Positions 1-12,981 of a stretch of 64,000 bases of DNA are shown here, piece after piece (within the stretch, counting starts at the first letter, position 1; the number at the start of each line of letters is the position of its first letter). This DNA is from Watersipora subatra (taxonomy: Eukaryota > Bryozoa > Gymnolaemata > Cheilostomatida > Watersiporidae): NCBI RefSeq assembly GCF_963576615.1, contig NC_088714.1, positions 5,332,001 to 5,396,000 on the forward strand, read 5' to 3'. Under the pieces are notes generated by a model. It was not told the origin of the DNA. It did not search any database and saw nothing but the letters and a program-made list of their open reading frames with translations. The translations under genes were made by a program, and so were the position numbers.

Positions 1-2272
1 AACTAATAAAATCTAGTAGACAGTTTAATCAACCTTAAGGCATCTCTATCAGTCACTTGAACTAATGAAATATAGTAGACAGTCTAATCAACCTTAAGGC
101 ATCTCTATCAGTCACTTGAGCTAATAAAATCTAGTAGACAGTCTAATCAACCTTAAGGCATCTCTGTCAGTCACTTAAACTAATGAAATCTAGTAGACAG
201 TCTAATCAACCTTAAGGCATCTCTGTCAGTCACTTGAACTAATGAAATCTAGTAGACAGTCTAATCAACCTTAAAGCATCTCTGTCAGTCACTTGAACTA
301 ATGAAATCTAGTAGACAGTTTAATCAACCTTAAGGCATCTCTATCAGTCACTTGAACTAATGAAATATAGTAGACAGTCTAATCAACCTTAAGGCATCTC
401 TATCAGTCACTTGAGCTAATAAAATCTAGTAGACAGTCTAATCAACCTTAAGGCATCTATGTCAGTCACTTGAACTAATGAAATCTAGTAGACAGTCTAA
501 TCAACCTTAAGGCATCTATGTCAGTCATTTGAACTAATGAAATATAGTAGACAGTCTAATCAACCTTAAAGCATCTCTGTCAGTCACTTGAACTAATGAA
601 ATCTAGTAGACAGTCTAATCAACCTTAAGGCATCTCTATCAGTAACTTGAGCTAATGAAATTTAGTAGACAGTCTAATCAACCTTAAGGCATCTCTGTCA
701 GTCACTGGAACTAATGAAATCTAGTAGACAGTCTAATCAGCCTTAAAGCATCTCTGTCAGTCACTTGAACTAATGAAATCTAGTAGACAGTCTAATCAGC
801 CTTAAGGCATCTCTGTCAGTCACTTGAACTAATGAAATCTAGTAGACAGTCTAATCAACCTTAAGGCATCTCTGTCAGTCACTTGAACTAATGAAATCTA
901 GTAGACAGTCTAATCAACCTTAAAGCATCTCTGTCAGTCACTTGAACTATTGAAATCTAGTAGACAGTCTAATCAACCTTAAGGCATCTATGTCAGTCAT
1001 TTGAACTAATGAAATATAGTAGACAGTCTAATCAACCTTAAAGCATCTCTGTCAGTCACTTGAACTAATGAAATATAGTAGACAGTCTAATCAACCTTAA
1101 AGCATCTCTGTCAGTCACTTGAACTAATGAAATCTAGTAGACAGTCTAATCAACCTTAAGGCATCTATGTCAGTCATTTGAACTAATGAAATATAGTAGA
1201 CAGTCTAATCAACCTTAAAGCATCTCTGTCAGTCACTTGAACTAATGAAATCTAGTAGACAGTCTAATCAACCTTAAAGCATCTCTGTCAGTCACTTGAA
1301 CTAATGAAATCTAGTAGACAGTCTAATCAACCTTAAGGCATCTCTATCAGTAACTTGAGCTAATGAAATTTAGTAGACAGTCTAATCAACCTTAAGGCAT
1401 CTATGTCAGTCATTTGAACTAATGAAATATAGTAGACAGTCTAATCAACCTTAAAGCATCTCTGTCAGTCACTTGAACTAATGAAATCTAGTAGACAGTC
1501 TAATCAACCTTAAGGCATCTCTGTCAGTCACTTGAACTAATGAAATCTAGTAGACAGTCTAATCAACCTTAAAGCATCTCTGTCAGTCACTTGAACTATT
1601 GAAATCTAGTAGACAGTCTAATCAACCTTAAGGCATCTATGTCAGTCATTTGAACTAATGAAATATAGTAGACAGTCTAATCAACCTTAAAGCATCTCTG
1701 TCAGTCACTAGAACTAATGAAATCTAGTAGACAGTCTAATCAACCTTAAGGCACCTCTGTCAGTCACTGGAACTAATGAAATCTAGTAGACAGTCTAATC
1801 AGCCTTAAAGCATCTATGTCAGTCATTTGAACTAATGAAATATAGTAGACAGTCTAATCAACCTTAAGGCACCTCTGTCAGTCACTGGAACTAATGAAAT
1901 CTAGTAGACAGTCTAATCAGCTTTAAAGCATCTATGTCAGTCATTTGAACTAATGAAATATAGTAGACAGTCTAATCAACCTTAAAGCATCTCTGTCAGT
2001 CACTTGAACTAATGAAATCTAGTAGACAGTCTAATCAACCTTAAGGCATCTCTATCAGTAACTTGAGCTAATGAAATATAGTAGACAGTCTAATCAACCT
2101 TAAAGCATCTCTGTCAGTCACTTGAACTAATGAAATCTAGTAGACAGTCTAATCAACCTTAAGGCATCTCTATCAGTAACTTGAGCTAATGAAATTTAGT
2201 AGACAGTCTAATCAACCTTAAGGCATCTCTGTCAGTCACTAGAACTAATGAAATCTAGCGGACAGTCTAATC
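1..2272. repeat. 59-bp minisatellite, about 38 units, open at the left edge
   Basis: Unit core CTAGTAGACAGTCTAATCAA plus CCTTAAGGCATCTCTGTCAG and a 19-bp linker. The period is constant at 59 bp. Variant units recur at fixed intervals (see findings). The last unit degenerates at 2258-2275. It lies in the ZFYVE26-like gene region, downstream of exon 5. Confidence 0.97.
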
Positions 2273-2524
2273 ATGCAATCTCTGATCAACCACTCACCAA
2301 GAGGGTGTCAAAAAAATGTGTCTGACTTGTGAGCATGTTTAGAGCCATGTCTCTCCATTTGTATGCTTGTTTATCAGACTCTTCTAGTGAATCCATGTGC
2401 AATGTCTGTGCAAGGGTGTAGATGCGCAAGTCAGAACGACTGGCTGAGGCAGTCATTATATCCTCATAAGATAGCCATCTTTCATCTTCACCTAGTAAGA
2501 AGTAATCTGGCCAAATATTGTGTG

Positions 2525-2830
2525 ATCAATATAATTATCTCATACATAATACTGTGTGGTCCATATTATCTCATACATAATACTGTGTGCTCAATATTAT
2601 CTCATACATAATACTGTGTGGTCAATATTATCTCATACATAATACTGTGTGGTCAATATTATCTCATACATAATACAGTGTGGTCAATATTATCTCATAC
2701 ATAATACAGTGTGGTCAATATTATCTCATACATAATACTGTGTGCTCAATATTATCTCATACATAATACTGTGTGGTCAATATTATCTCATGGATAAAAC
2801 TGTGTGGTCAATATTATCTCATGCATTCAA
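2525..2830. repeat. 31-bp minisatellite, about 10 units
   Basis: Unit contains TCTCATACATAATACTGTGT and GGTCAATATTA. It sits just downstream of ZFYVE26-like exon 5, in its intron. Confidence 0.95.
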
Positions 2831-2912
2831 TATGACCCAAGATGGAAAAGCTCAGAGACCCTCATTGCTAGAGTCAAAGTATCCTTTCAGGCTGAAACAT
2901 TTTAGAACCAAC

Positions 2913-5900
2913 CTGTCAAAAGACAGTCAGCAAATGCTTTGGCAAGTATCACCTCAAGCCTGTCTTTCGCCCCATCCACATTTAGCTCTAACTTTCCACG
3001 AGCCAGAAGCTCTCGCAGCGAACTTTGGTTCTGTAACAACGACAAACAGACCCAACTGTCTTTAAAAAAGCTGAAGCAACTCACAAGCTATTTTCTTTTC
3101 AGAACAAACATAAAATTAGTAAATCAATGAATGATGTCGCTTTTGGTATTTTTCAAGGTTAGCATTAAAATGATTCATGAAGCAAAGCATGAACTTTTAC
3201 ATCTAGCCAATGAGACTCTTTATCAATTTATATAACATTAACAATTAGTATAAGAACAGCAAATGGCATCGACAGAGTTGTGGTGACGTCGACAGAGTTG
3301 TGGTGACGTCGACAGAGTTGTGGTGACGTCGACAGAGTTGTGGTGACGTCGACAGAGTTGTGGTGACGTCGACAGAGTTATGGTGACATCGACAGACTTA
3401 TGGTGACATCAACAGGGTTGTGGTGACATCGACAGAGTTGTGGTGATATCGACAGAGTTGTGGTGACATCGACAGAGTTATGGCAACATCGACAGAGTTA
3501 TGGCGCGCTCGACAGAGTTGTGGTGACATCGACGGAGTTGTGGTGAGCGGTAATAAAAAATCGGCTTTTTTAAAAACAAATGAAGAAGTTACCTTCTCTG
3601 TGATGCAACGGTCGATTGCATCTAGAGTGACATTGTTCATCTGGAATGTAACATTCTTGAGAGGTAGATAGTCAAGAAGTAGAGTAGCTGGTGTTGGCTT
3701 TTTCACCAGTATGGATACTAAAAAAGCCTGGCATGGACTGGATAACTCTGATGTTTCTTGCGCATAAAATGCGTAAATGTCCTACAAACAAATAAGCCAA
3801 ATACAAACTAATACATTTGAAATGTAAAAACAGCTTCTCATTGCCAATTTACGAGCCAAGGGAGCTTTGGCAGTTCATTACGCAATCACGAGCAAACCTT
3901 ATTGCAGCTCACTCAGAGTGGTATATGGACAGTTGAATTGCTTATGCAAAGAACAATTTTATAGTTCAATTTACGCGGTAAATGCCATCTGAATGACACC
4001 AAGCATTGTGGAAAAATTTAATGACTTCGCATTAGCTGCAGACGAATGAACAATTACTTTTACAAGTATTATGAACTAGAATTTTTGGCTCAGAAAGAAC
4101 TTACAGAAGTGAATAAAACTGAATAAAATAATTACAAGAAGCAACTTAACTCCAGCGTTACAGTTACACAGATGACATCTTAGAATGTTCATGCATCCAT
4201 TGGTTACATACCTTGACAATATTTCCCAGAGAGCAAAAGCCTACTTACATTGGAAAATGACTGGGACAACGATTACTTACTCTTAAGAAAGCTCACATAT
4301 AGCTGGTACTTATTACTAAAAGAGCTAAAGGTATCTACAAAAGTTTAAAGATAATGATAATCTTGCCTTAATAAGAGACGATTCAGCGTCTTGGCAGACG
4401 TCGGCGAGAAGAAAGTGGAATTCTAAAGCTTTGGTAACCTCTTCCACCTTCAATAATAGCACATCGCAACTTAACTTTTGTAGAACACTCCAACAGAATA
4501 TATAACTCACTGATTTCAATGGAAATACAACACACCAGATCAAAATAAATATTAAAAATGCCAGAAAAAAGCAACTTAATTCAGATACACAATGTACAAC
4601 TCCAGCTATTGTTGACTAATGTCAGAGCAGCAAATGTTTCCACGAACATCTGCACATAGTCTGGTAAAACAAACCTTGGTTGCGTTGTCTTCTATTAGCT
4701 TGTATTCTAAGAAGCAAGGCCATGTTAACGGGTGAAGTGGATTCTCACTGCAAAAGATCCGTAACCAGGATACTCACGCATATAAGTGTACAATAACTGT
4801 ATGAGAGTCCAAACTTAGTACAGACTGACAATAAAGAGAAACTCCTGACGATAAAGAGAAACTACTGACGATAAAGAGAAACAACTGACGATAAAGAGAA
4901 ACTACTGACAATAAAGAGAAACTACTGACAATAAAGAGAAACTGCGAACGTAGAATTTGCTAAATGGCTTTTTTTTACGTTTCTACAATGTCTCATCAAA
5001 TGTTGACATAGAAGATTGCAGTAAAATTTAGACTAGCTTATCCGACCAAAACACAAAAAGTACTCTGTTGAATGTCAACATTCAATTTAGCAAAGACAAG
5101 GACAAGATGTATAACAGTCAGCTATACACTTTCATCAGTAACAAGGCCGGATGACCATCAATTGAGCACCACAGACCGTCTCAAACTGACAAATACATAG
5201 GTCTACTAGCTGCATTAGTATAAACATGTGAGATCAGGCTGTAATATTGACAGTTCACTAAAACCTAACACCATATGTACATTCTTGTTGGGTGTTAGAG
5301 GCTATCATAGCTGACATGAAACTGCTAAGTCGGATGCTGTTATATTGATGCTAATTTTAGAACAAGTCATAAAATGAATGGCTATGGAGTCAGAACTCAA
5401 CAGCGGCGACCAGCTATATAATCATATAAATTTAGTACAACTCGCTGGAACTGATGAATGCAGAGATCTTGGATAATTAGATATAATCAAGCTTACATTT
5501 CATAAGTTGACACCAGCGCACTGCGCCGCAAGTCAATGCAACTTTAAGCTAGTTAAGACTTTAAGCTAGTACAAATACGAAATGCTTGACTAATTCGTCT
5601 GCAGGTAGGGCTACCGATGAATCTCATAAAAGTTACAAAAACTTTGTTGTTTCACTAGAGTGACAATCAGACAATGAAGCATGACAACGTAGCCTTTCAA
5701 AGTCAATAATGAACTGCTGTGATAAATCTGGCTGCTTCCGTAATAACATCAGGGAGGATCTAATAAATATAGATAGGAATGAACTTTAAATATTGACACT
5801 ATGAGAATGAAAGACCAAAAAACAATATTCAAACTATAAGGAAATAAAAAGTAATAACAGAAAATGTTCATTTTAGTGAAGCGCTATGTCCAGAGAGCTA

Positions 5901-8900
5901 AGACGTTTATCCCAGACAACGATATTATGAATGTGGGTCAGTGTCCATTGTCAGTTATCAATTGTCTATTAGTAGAGAAGGATTAGTAGTATGCAACGTC
6001 TGCTTAGTAAAACTAATAATGCAAATGGGAGAATAGAACAAGCCCACCCCCTCCAAATGACTTTGTTTTGAATACAGGATTGGTGGGCATAGAGGCGCGA
6101 AAGAAACTAGAACAAGAATGCTATAAGAAAAAAACAGGAATGCCTACGTGAATGCCTTAACAATGATGCTATGATATAAATGTTGCATAACACACCGAAA
6201 GTTAAAATAACTAAAACTCTAAAAGGAATGGCCAAACATTAAGCCAGGAAGGTGCTGTGCAAATAACTATTGTACAGACAGTTCAGGAGCTATAAAGACC
6301 ATGCATAAGGGAATGTCAGCGTATTGAGAAACATATTCAGACATATAACAAATAAGATTGGCACAAGGACTGGAGAATGTAAAATACTGACATCCAAGTT
6401 AATGGTTTTACTTCAGGCCATTACAGTAATGTAACGATGAAATCAAATAATTTATTTCTGAATTTAAATAATTTTTCAGTTTTGCCAAAAAAATTTTTTT
6501 TGTATTTTTTCAGTTTTGCAAAAATCAGTGTTTATTGACAAACGATCTTGTTTTGATGTGTAAAAAATCAGTAAATAGTCCACTGTCACGAATTACCAAG
6601 TGTATTACCAGCGAATTACCGAGGAGATAATATACTGCATGCGCAGTACACCGCTACAGAAGGATTTTTGGAGTTAGCACCGATGAGTTTATTTAGTGAA
6701 CAACAAAGCAGGATAAATTGTGAAATAGAAGCTGTACCTACAGGTCTGACCTATTCTGTTTAATAAATGACATTATGACATCATACTCATTACTGCAACC
6801 AGCTCAAGTACAAGCATTGACAAAGTATTCTTCTCTTTTGGTTTCATTCATTAAAAAATAAGAAACGAGACACGTACTAAAAAACCGGCAAACTGTTATT
6901 TATATCTTGCATGCCAATCGCATCGATCACACCAAGAATGTGAACCTTACATTTACATGTAGTTTACAAATTATGATTTTATATGGCTGCTGATTGAAAG
7001 AAATGTAATAATTTGTCAAACTAAAGCACACAAGCTACTAATATTGAAAAGTGGGTTCACCAGCATCCTGTTGTACAATGCAATTCACAGACAACCCGCA
7101 TGAGCAATAATGAGCAATAAAAACAAGTTTGTTCAAAAATCATGCAAAAAATACGATTTTTTTAATATTTTCGAAAAATTCATGATTTTGTCAATCTTGG
7201 ACTATTAGTATGTTGCCTCTATCACAGGCGACATTCACAAAGAATATGCTGATGCAATTTAGCCAGTTTTTTAAACACAAAATAATATGATTTAAATGTA
7301 TAAAGACTTAAAAGGATCATAAATCATATTCAAAAAGTTGCAGGTCACAATTGAATAAATTTTATATATTCAATTCATATAATATATTGAATATATATTC
7401 AACAACGTATAATTGTTCGACAAACTGTAAAGAAGTAAACTGAAAGGCGTAAAAGCATATATATCTATAAATAGATATAGGCTATACGATATCTACACGT
7501 AGAAAGTATTTGATTCAATATTAAAAGTGGTTGCAAAATGGAAATATTATATTTGAATAATTTAATCTACATTTTGTATATAATACAACATATAAGAATT
7601 TCTGACTCGGTGCTCAATTTATAACAGCTAGACCAACTGTTTGGACTTTTAACTATTACGAAGTTTTGCTGATATATCTCGCTGATGTAGATATATATAT
7701 ATATATACATGTATATATATATCTACATCAGCGACTTGTAGATATATATACATATACATGTACACATATATTTACTAGCTGAGTTCCTGACATTGTACGG
7801 GTAACAGAATAACCCCAAACAAAGGCTTAAGTATGAGGACTATTTGTAAGGAATGACTAATTACTAATTCAAGTAATGACTCTTTACTCAATGAATCCAT
7901 TGTATTTCTTGTAACTTTGTGGCTAAGTTCACCGCCACCAGATCTGAGGATGCCCAGATCAAATCCAGTGCCGCGCAAATTTTCCATTGCTAGATTTAAA
8001 TCACTATTACTGGGCACGGGTTGAACAAAAAGACAAACACTGAGATTTCTATACCGTATACCCTAGGACACTTATGTATTCGCGTCATCTAACTTTCGCG
8101 TTTTCATGAAGTACTCCTCTCGCGAAAATTTTATGAGCGAAACTAAACAATCATAAGAAATGAGCGAAAACGCGAAATTAATTTAGTATTTAATAAAAAA
8201 TTTTTAATAATAACTTTAATTAATATATTTTTGTTCATTGATTAAATCAAATCACCATATGTTTACTAAACAAAAAAAAGTCAATGAGTAATTGCCTTCC
8301 TCCTCTGCTATTGTTGATAACATACTGTCAAGACATCTTCCATGTCAGGAGTCCAGAATTCTTGATAAACATGAAACCCTCTCAACTCACAAGTGAAATC
8401 AGGCTGAGCCATGGCCACCGCGTGCTATAAATACTTGAGATCTAATATTGGTACCACGTCATTCACAGCAGGGACCTAGACGTATTGATAGTCCAAGAAA
8501 CAAATGGCAGCAAGCGATCAAATTGCATTATCGATCTCGCCTACGCATTTTTACCTGCCGTTCACAAATACAAACCAGTCCCAAATTGAAAAACTTTTCC
8601 TTACCAGTAAACTGTACCTGAGGAATCTAATTATGTTTGCTCCACCGCATTTATTTTCACATCGCCATATTTTCGCATTCATCAGAGCTGCGAAATTAAG
8701 TAGCAGCCAAATTTTACTCTGAATGCTACTCACGAAACTAAGTACTAGCGAAATATAAGTGTCCTAGGGTAGGGTATATTAAAGGGTAGGGTATATTAAA
8801 GGGTATACAATTTTCAACTTGTGTAACTCTCATGAACCTCCGCACCTCTCTCACACTAATTCACATGACCGGTACTTTGGCTTATGATGAATATACAGCT

Positions 8901-9801
8901 TCAGTCTGGGACACACTCATTAACCAACAGATTCAAGACATTAAAATGGTGCAAAAAAGTCATCAAATTCAATTCAAATAGAGAAAGAGTACCACTCCTG
9001 CTATTAAAATGCTTCAACATGAAACACTTGCTGGAAGATGAACGAAAAGAAAGCATGCGCTTTTGCAACATATCCTATGCAAAGTGGAAAACTATATCAC
9101 ACTATCCATTTCGTATCATGTATTAACAAAAGTTCAACCTGCCTAAATGGTCTCCTCCAAAGCAAAATTAAAAAGTGAACTGTCAACAATCATGCCAAAT
9201 ACTCTCTATTATAACTGCTTCCTACCACAAACTATGTCAGAGAACTGCAATCTAATCTTCATCTCTCACAATGTTTTCAACACACACAGCTAACACTGTA
9301 CACTTACGTACATGTATAAAAGCTGAATAGCTAAAACATGCAATACGACTGTTAGAATCTGAATAAAAACTTAAAATTTCATGAAATACAACACTTGTTC
9401 ATGCTCTACTAAGTACTGAAGAAAGTGTAAGAAATGCATTATATGCGACCAATGATATACAGCCCCCCTGTATATCATTGGTCATACAGTCACCCAGGGG
9501 GCTGTATATCATTGATGCGACATAAATGACACCGAACTAACAAGTTAACAAAATGATAAAATTGACAGACTCTGGGCTTACTTTACCTTGTGCACCAACG
9601 ATCCAATGCTTTGCTAAAAACATCTTTGACGTGATACTTGAGAAATGAGCGTTGTTGATGTAACTCCTTTATGCTAGCTCTGGCCAACTCAAACTGGCCT
9701 ATATATAAATTGTTGCAAAACGAGCGGAATAGTAGTTGAATTGATGCTTCATGCTCTCGACCAAAATGGTATTTATGAGCCAATAATTCAGCAAACTCCA
9801 T
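2913..9801 (-). CDS. ZFYVE26: ZFYVE26 (spastizin) homologue, N-terminal five coding exons, continues off the left edge
   Basis: Exons on the minus strand, in order: 9801-9587, 4747-4675, 4447-4367, 3781-3593, 3030-2913. Phases join without a break, giving 225 codons plus one base. Residues 12-38 (starting HFGREHEAS, later GQFELARA) match the N-terminus of human ZFYVE26 as I remember it. Exon 2 (NPLHPLTW...FLEYKL) and exon 3 (ALEFHFLLADV) follow the human order with the same spacing between the LE and LEF blocks. Spastizin is a large FYVE-domain protein that works with spatacsin and AP-5 in lysosome reformation and endosomal sorting; only its alpha-helical N-terminus is here. The FYVE finger would lie beyond the window. 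Acceptors end in AG. Donors are GT except exon 3, which reads AAG|GCAAGA. I chose the ATG at 9801 because homology starts just after it; the frame stays open upstream to 9918. Exon 5 has strong splice sites and correct phase but weak recognisable homology. Confidence 0.62.
3265..3545. repeat. 20-bp minisatellite, about 14 units
   Basis: Unit TGGTGACGTCGACAGAGTTG. Left units are identical and right units carry substitutions. The array ends about 50 bp from the donor of ZFYVE26-like exon 4. Each perfect unit contains TGACGTC, close to a CRE core. Confidence 0.95.
4826..4945. repeat. 20-bp minisatellite, six units
   Basis: Unit CTGACGATAAAGAGAAACTA with small variation, in ZFYVE26-like intron 1, about 80 bp from exon 2. 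Confidence 0.93.
7677..7735. repeat. AT-rich near-palindrome
   Basis: TCGCTGATGTAGAT and its exact inverse flank a (TA)n core centred on TACATGTA. A second partial arm (TTGTAGATATATATAC) follows. Confidence 0.7.
7905..8046 (+). repeat. tRNA-derived SINE, copy 1
   Basis: An A-box-like GTGGCTAAGTTCAC and B-box-like AGATCAAATCC (7948) are followed by a body ending GACAAACACTGAGATTT, the same 3' end as the copy at 54690. It abuts the 8061 element. Confidence 0.4.
8061..8769. mobile_element. 709-bp TA-flanked inverted-repeat element in ZFYVE26-like intron 1
   Basis: CCCTAGGACACTTAT at 8061-8075 is inverted at 8755-8769, with TA on both sides. CGCGAAA-type motifs recur inside both ends. The 8504-8722 frame is internal and has no recognisable motif. 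Confidence 0.75.
9447..9483. repeat. Perfect hairpin, 16-bp arms and 5-base C loop
   Basis: GACCAATGATATACAG (9447-9462), CCCCC, then the exact inverse (9468-9483). A third copy of the arm follows at 9497-9514 behind a G run. Confidence 0.85.
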
Positions 9802-10110
9802 GTTTTCTAAGCAGCATGAATTTACGGAGTTCGTAGCATAAATTATCCATGTATTACCGCATTTCAACTGAAAAGCAAGGGGAGGGCGAGTTGCTGTCAC
9901 GTGATTCGAAGAGAACACAATTGGAATCGTGAAGTTCCATCTGATGATTGGACTTGTGAGATAGCCAATTAATTTGCTAAACTGTAGGTTTTGACCAATA
10001 AGATATTACGCAAAAGAGAGACGCGGTGGTTTAAAAACTTACCGGAAGTAAGTAAGGCTTCGCTTCTCAGTCGTAAGTTTTCAACTTTGAATTTCGAATA
10101 TTTTGAACTG
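9799..10110. promoter_or_regulatory. Divergent promoter between ZFYVE26-like and NEK2 genes
   Basis: The region lies between the ZFYVE26-like start codon (minus) and the probable NEK2 5'-UTR donor (GTAAGT at 10073). Seen directly: CCAAT at 9965-9969 and 9995-9999; inverted CCAAT (ATTGG) at 9920-9924 and 9947-9951; an ETS core ACCGGAAGT at 10041-10049; CACGTG at 9898-9903; TTTGAA at 10086-10091 and 10102-10107, and TTCGAA at 10093-10098. CCAAT plus CHR-type TTTGAA is the usual pairing at vertebrate G2/M genes such as NEK2. Transcription starts are inferred, not seen. Confidence 0.45.
9896..9905. promoter_or_regulatory. CLEAR-like E-box in the ZFYVE26-like 5' region
   Basis: GTCACGTGAT differs at one base from the CLEAR consensus GTCACGTGAC bound by TFEB/MITF factors at lysosomal genes. 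It lies about 95 bp upstream of the proposed ZFYVE26-like ATG. Spastizin is a lysosome-linked protein, so the site makes sense, but a single 10-mer can occur by chance. Confidence 0.3.
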
Positions 10111-12573
10111 AATTGCTAGCATGCACGTTGTCGCAAATAATGTATGTTTAGGCAAAGGTTTTTAAAACTTTTTGATGTTTGCAGCTGTGTGCAAGCTGAC
10201 AAAGTATGATACAACATTTTTCTATCATTTTTATGAACAACTAATGATTTCATACACAAGGCGTGTGAAATAATCACAATCTGAAAAGGTGGCTTTGAAT
10301 CACAGATTTTTCTGGTATTTCTATTTATTTTAGGGTATTAAATTTTTCGTTTTGTTTTGGACAACGATTGTGATAGTTACTCGGTCATACTTAGTTTCTT
10401 TAGTATTCACTGTAAGAAAAGGAACTCTTCACGCTTTCAGTTATCTGTTACATAATGTTGCGGAACAGATCGTTAGTTAAGATGCTTTAACCATTAAAGA
10501 TAAGTTAGTGATGTACTAAATATGGTCAGTGTACGCAAACGCTAAGGCACATTAATATATGGCTTATGACAGAAGTTTTAATAAACAGGACAGTGGGAAA
10601 GTGAAAAATGAATTGTTCTAAACAAAACAGGCTTTTATTTTATAAAAGGGGCAACTTTCAATCACAGCAAGATAATATTATCCAGATGACCAGTTATTTT
10701 GCTTGTTCAGTTTCCTCATTACCAAGTATATTTTCTGTTGCCTTAATGTGTGATTAAGTCATGGATTAGAATGTCAAAAAAAGGAACGATGACGAGTTAA
10801 AATATTTACCTAGCTGCTGCAAAAGTGTTGGCACTTTTGTTGAACTCTTATTGTTGGTCTGTTTTTTTTATTTCATTATTTCACTATTTCATTTTGCATT
10901 GCTCATCTTTGCAGTGAATTACATACATCATAATAATTGTTTGTTACTAATAAAATGCTTTCATGATTGCTTTCAAGGTACTATGATGACCAATGTTATT
11001 GGCATTGTTTTGCTAATATAACACATAACCTCACACTTCCTTGTAAATTTATGATAAACTAATCATTTGGTATTTATTGATAACACATCATTTTTTAATA
11101 AACCCTGCTGCACCTGGCTCGCGATTTGTGGTGTGACTGACCATAATTTGTGATGGTTATGCATTAGTTGTACATGGATTTGACAACATTATGCATAGTT
11201 TTGTTCATTTGTGGGATCGACAAGACCTGATTTTCTGACAGTGTCTAGTTTTACTTAGTCATGTGGAGTCAGGAAACTTTCAGGTATCTTGCCATGCCTG
11301 CTCCGTTGGGTTTGAGTCGAGCTAAGCAAAAGTGTTTGCCATTATGGCTCTGAATACAATTTCTAACAACCTTTTATCTATCAAATTTGTGGCACACGTA
11401 ACCAAAAGGTTACAAAGTCATCTTCTTAACCTGAGGAGGATTTAAGATTTCCTTCTATTATTTTTTTCCTTTCCTGATTATCTAATCAATATTTTGCATT
11501 AGATTTTTTTTAAACTATCGTTTCTAAAACATCATTTCATTATATGGTTTTTTACATGAAAAGAGTAAGCAGTAAAAGTCCCATCTCATTAAGAATTCTT
11601 TGTTGAAAATGTCTTTCTATCTACTTTGTGGCCATTCACAACCGATGTGTTCACTTATTGCAAATTACGTTGTCAACTGAGTGGATTTGTGCATGAGATA
11701 ATTTATGTTTGCAAGTGCGCAAGCTTTGTCAGTAATCTAGTGCTTTTGATCTTTTTGAACTTTTTTATGCGGTGAGTTAAACTCAAATTACATACTTCAC
11801 TCAGTGTAGTGATGACGTCAGCCAAGCTTGGCTGTTGGTCACACACATACAGTTTGAGTGTGGTACGCAGGATACTATTGACACACACATTTTCGTGTCA
11901 CGTCTGCATTATTTCCTACTAATCTGCGACTCAAGATTCTATCAATTAACTCTCCCGCAATATCTCAGCATCTATAGCCCCACCTACCTAGTAATATCGA
12001 CCTTCAATCAAGCTTGTTGTTTCAACCCATGTTCTCACCAGATATTGTTTGTTTAGTTATTTAGTATAACTACTAAATTTACAAACTGGCCCTGATGGAA
12101 AATCAACAAATGATTTGATATAATTAATTTTCTGCGTAACTCTGACCTGTGTTTGCAGTACTTGAGGCTTAAATCCTAACCTCTATTTTAGGGTTTCGCT
12201 TAAGTAGGACACTACCACATTTCATTTGGGATACCCCAGAACTTATTGGAGACGTTGCTTTCAGCACACAGATAGTTGATACATGTCTATCTATCTCTCC
12301 CTTGACATTTTAATAGAAGGAATACCAGATTTGTTGCTTGTCGTCAAGATCAACTGACATGTAAGATGTTTAAACTATAGTATAGCTACCAAGGATTGAG
12401 TATATGAAAGCTGACAAAATGTCTTCTAGTTTGATAAATTTACTGATGTAGATGTATTGCTATATGTCATATATTAATAGATAAACTGAACAGCTGATTA
12501 TAGCGATGGAAGGCTGTTGAGAAGTTTTCGTAAACAAATGCTAACTATTGTTACGGAAAATTTCTTACTGTTT

Positions 12574-12713
12574 ATGTTGTCTCTCTGTAAAATGATTTGG
12601 TGAATAAGCTTGACTTGAGTTACTATTTTTTTCAAGACCATATTTGTATTAGATACCGAAAATATATAAGTAAATCATATATAAAACTATCTCAATTGTT
12701 AAAAGTCAAACAT
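12574..12713 (+). repeat. 140-bp direct repeat, copy 1
   Basis: Near-identical to 12982-13121 in the same orientation, with only a few substitutions; both begin ATGTTGT and end GTCAAACAT and have the same length. No coding content or inverted ends are visible. Confidence 0.85.
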
Positions 12714-12981
12714 CAAATAGTGTGAAATATTTTGAAAAGGTGATTCGTCCTGATCGTTAACTGTTATTTACTTTATTTTTTTCATTCAAGACATATGGCA
12801 TAACTCTTTGGCAACTGTGAAGTAATTTGACGCACTGTGAAAGCTATTTAGATAGGCAAATATGTACGCATCTCCTTAGAAAAATGGGCATAGTGGAAAC
12901 CGTGTTATCTAAAATCAAAGTGAGCATAACTATCATTAACGCAAAACAATTATAATATTTGCTGTTTGAGGCTAACAGCAA

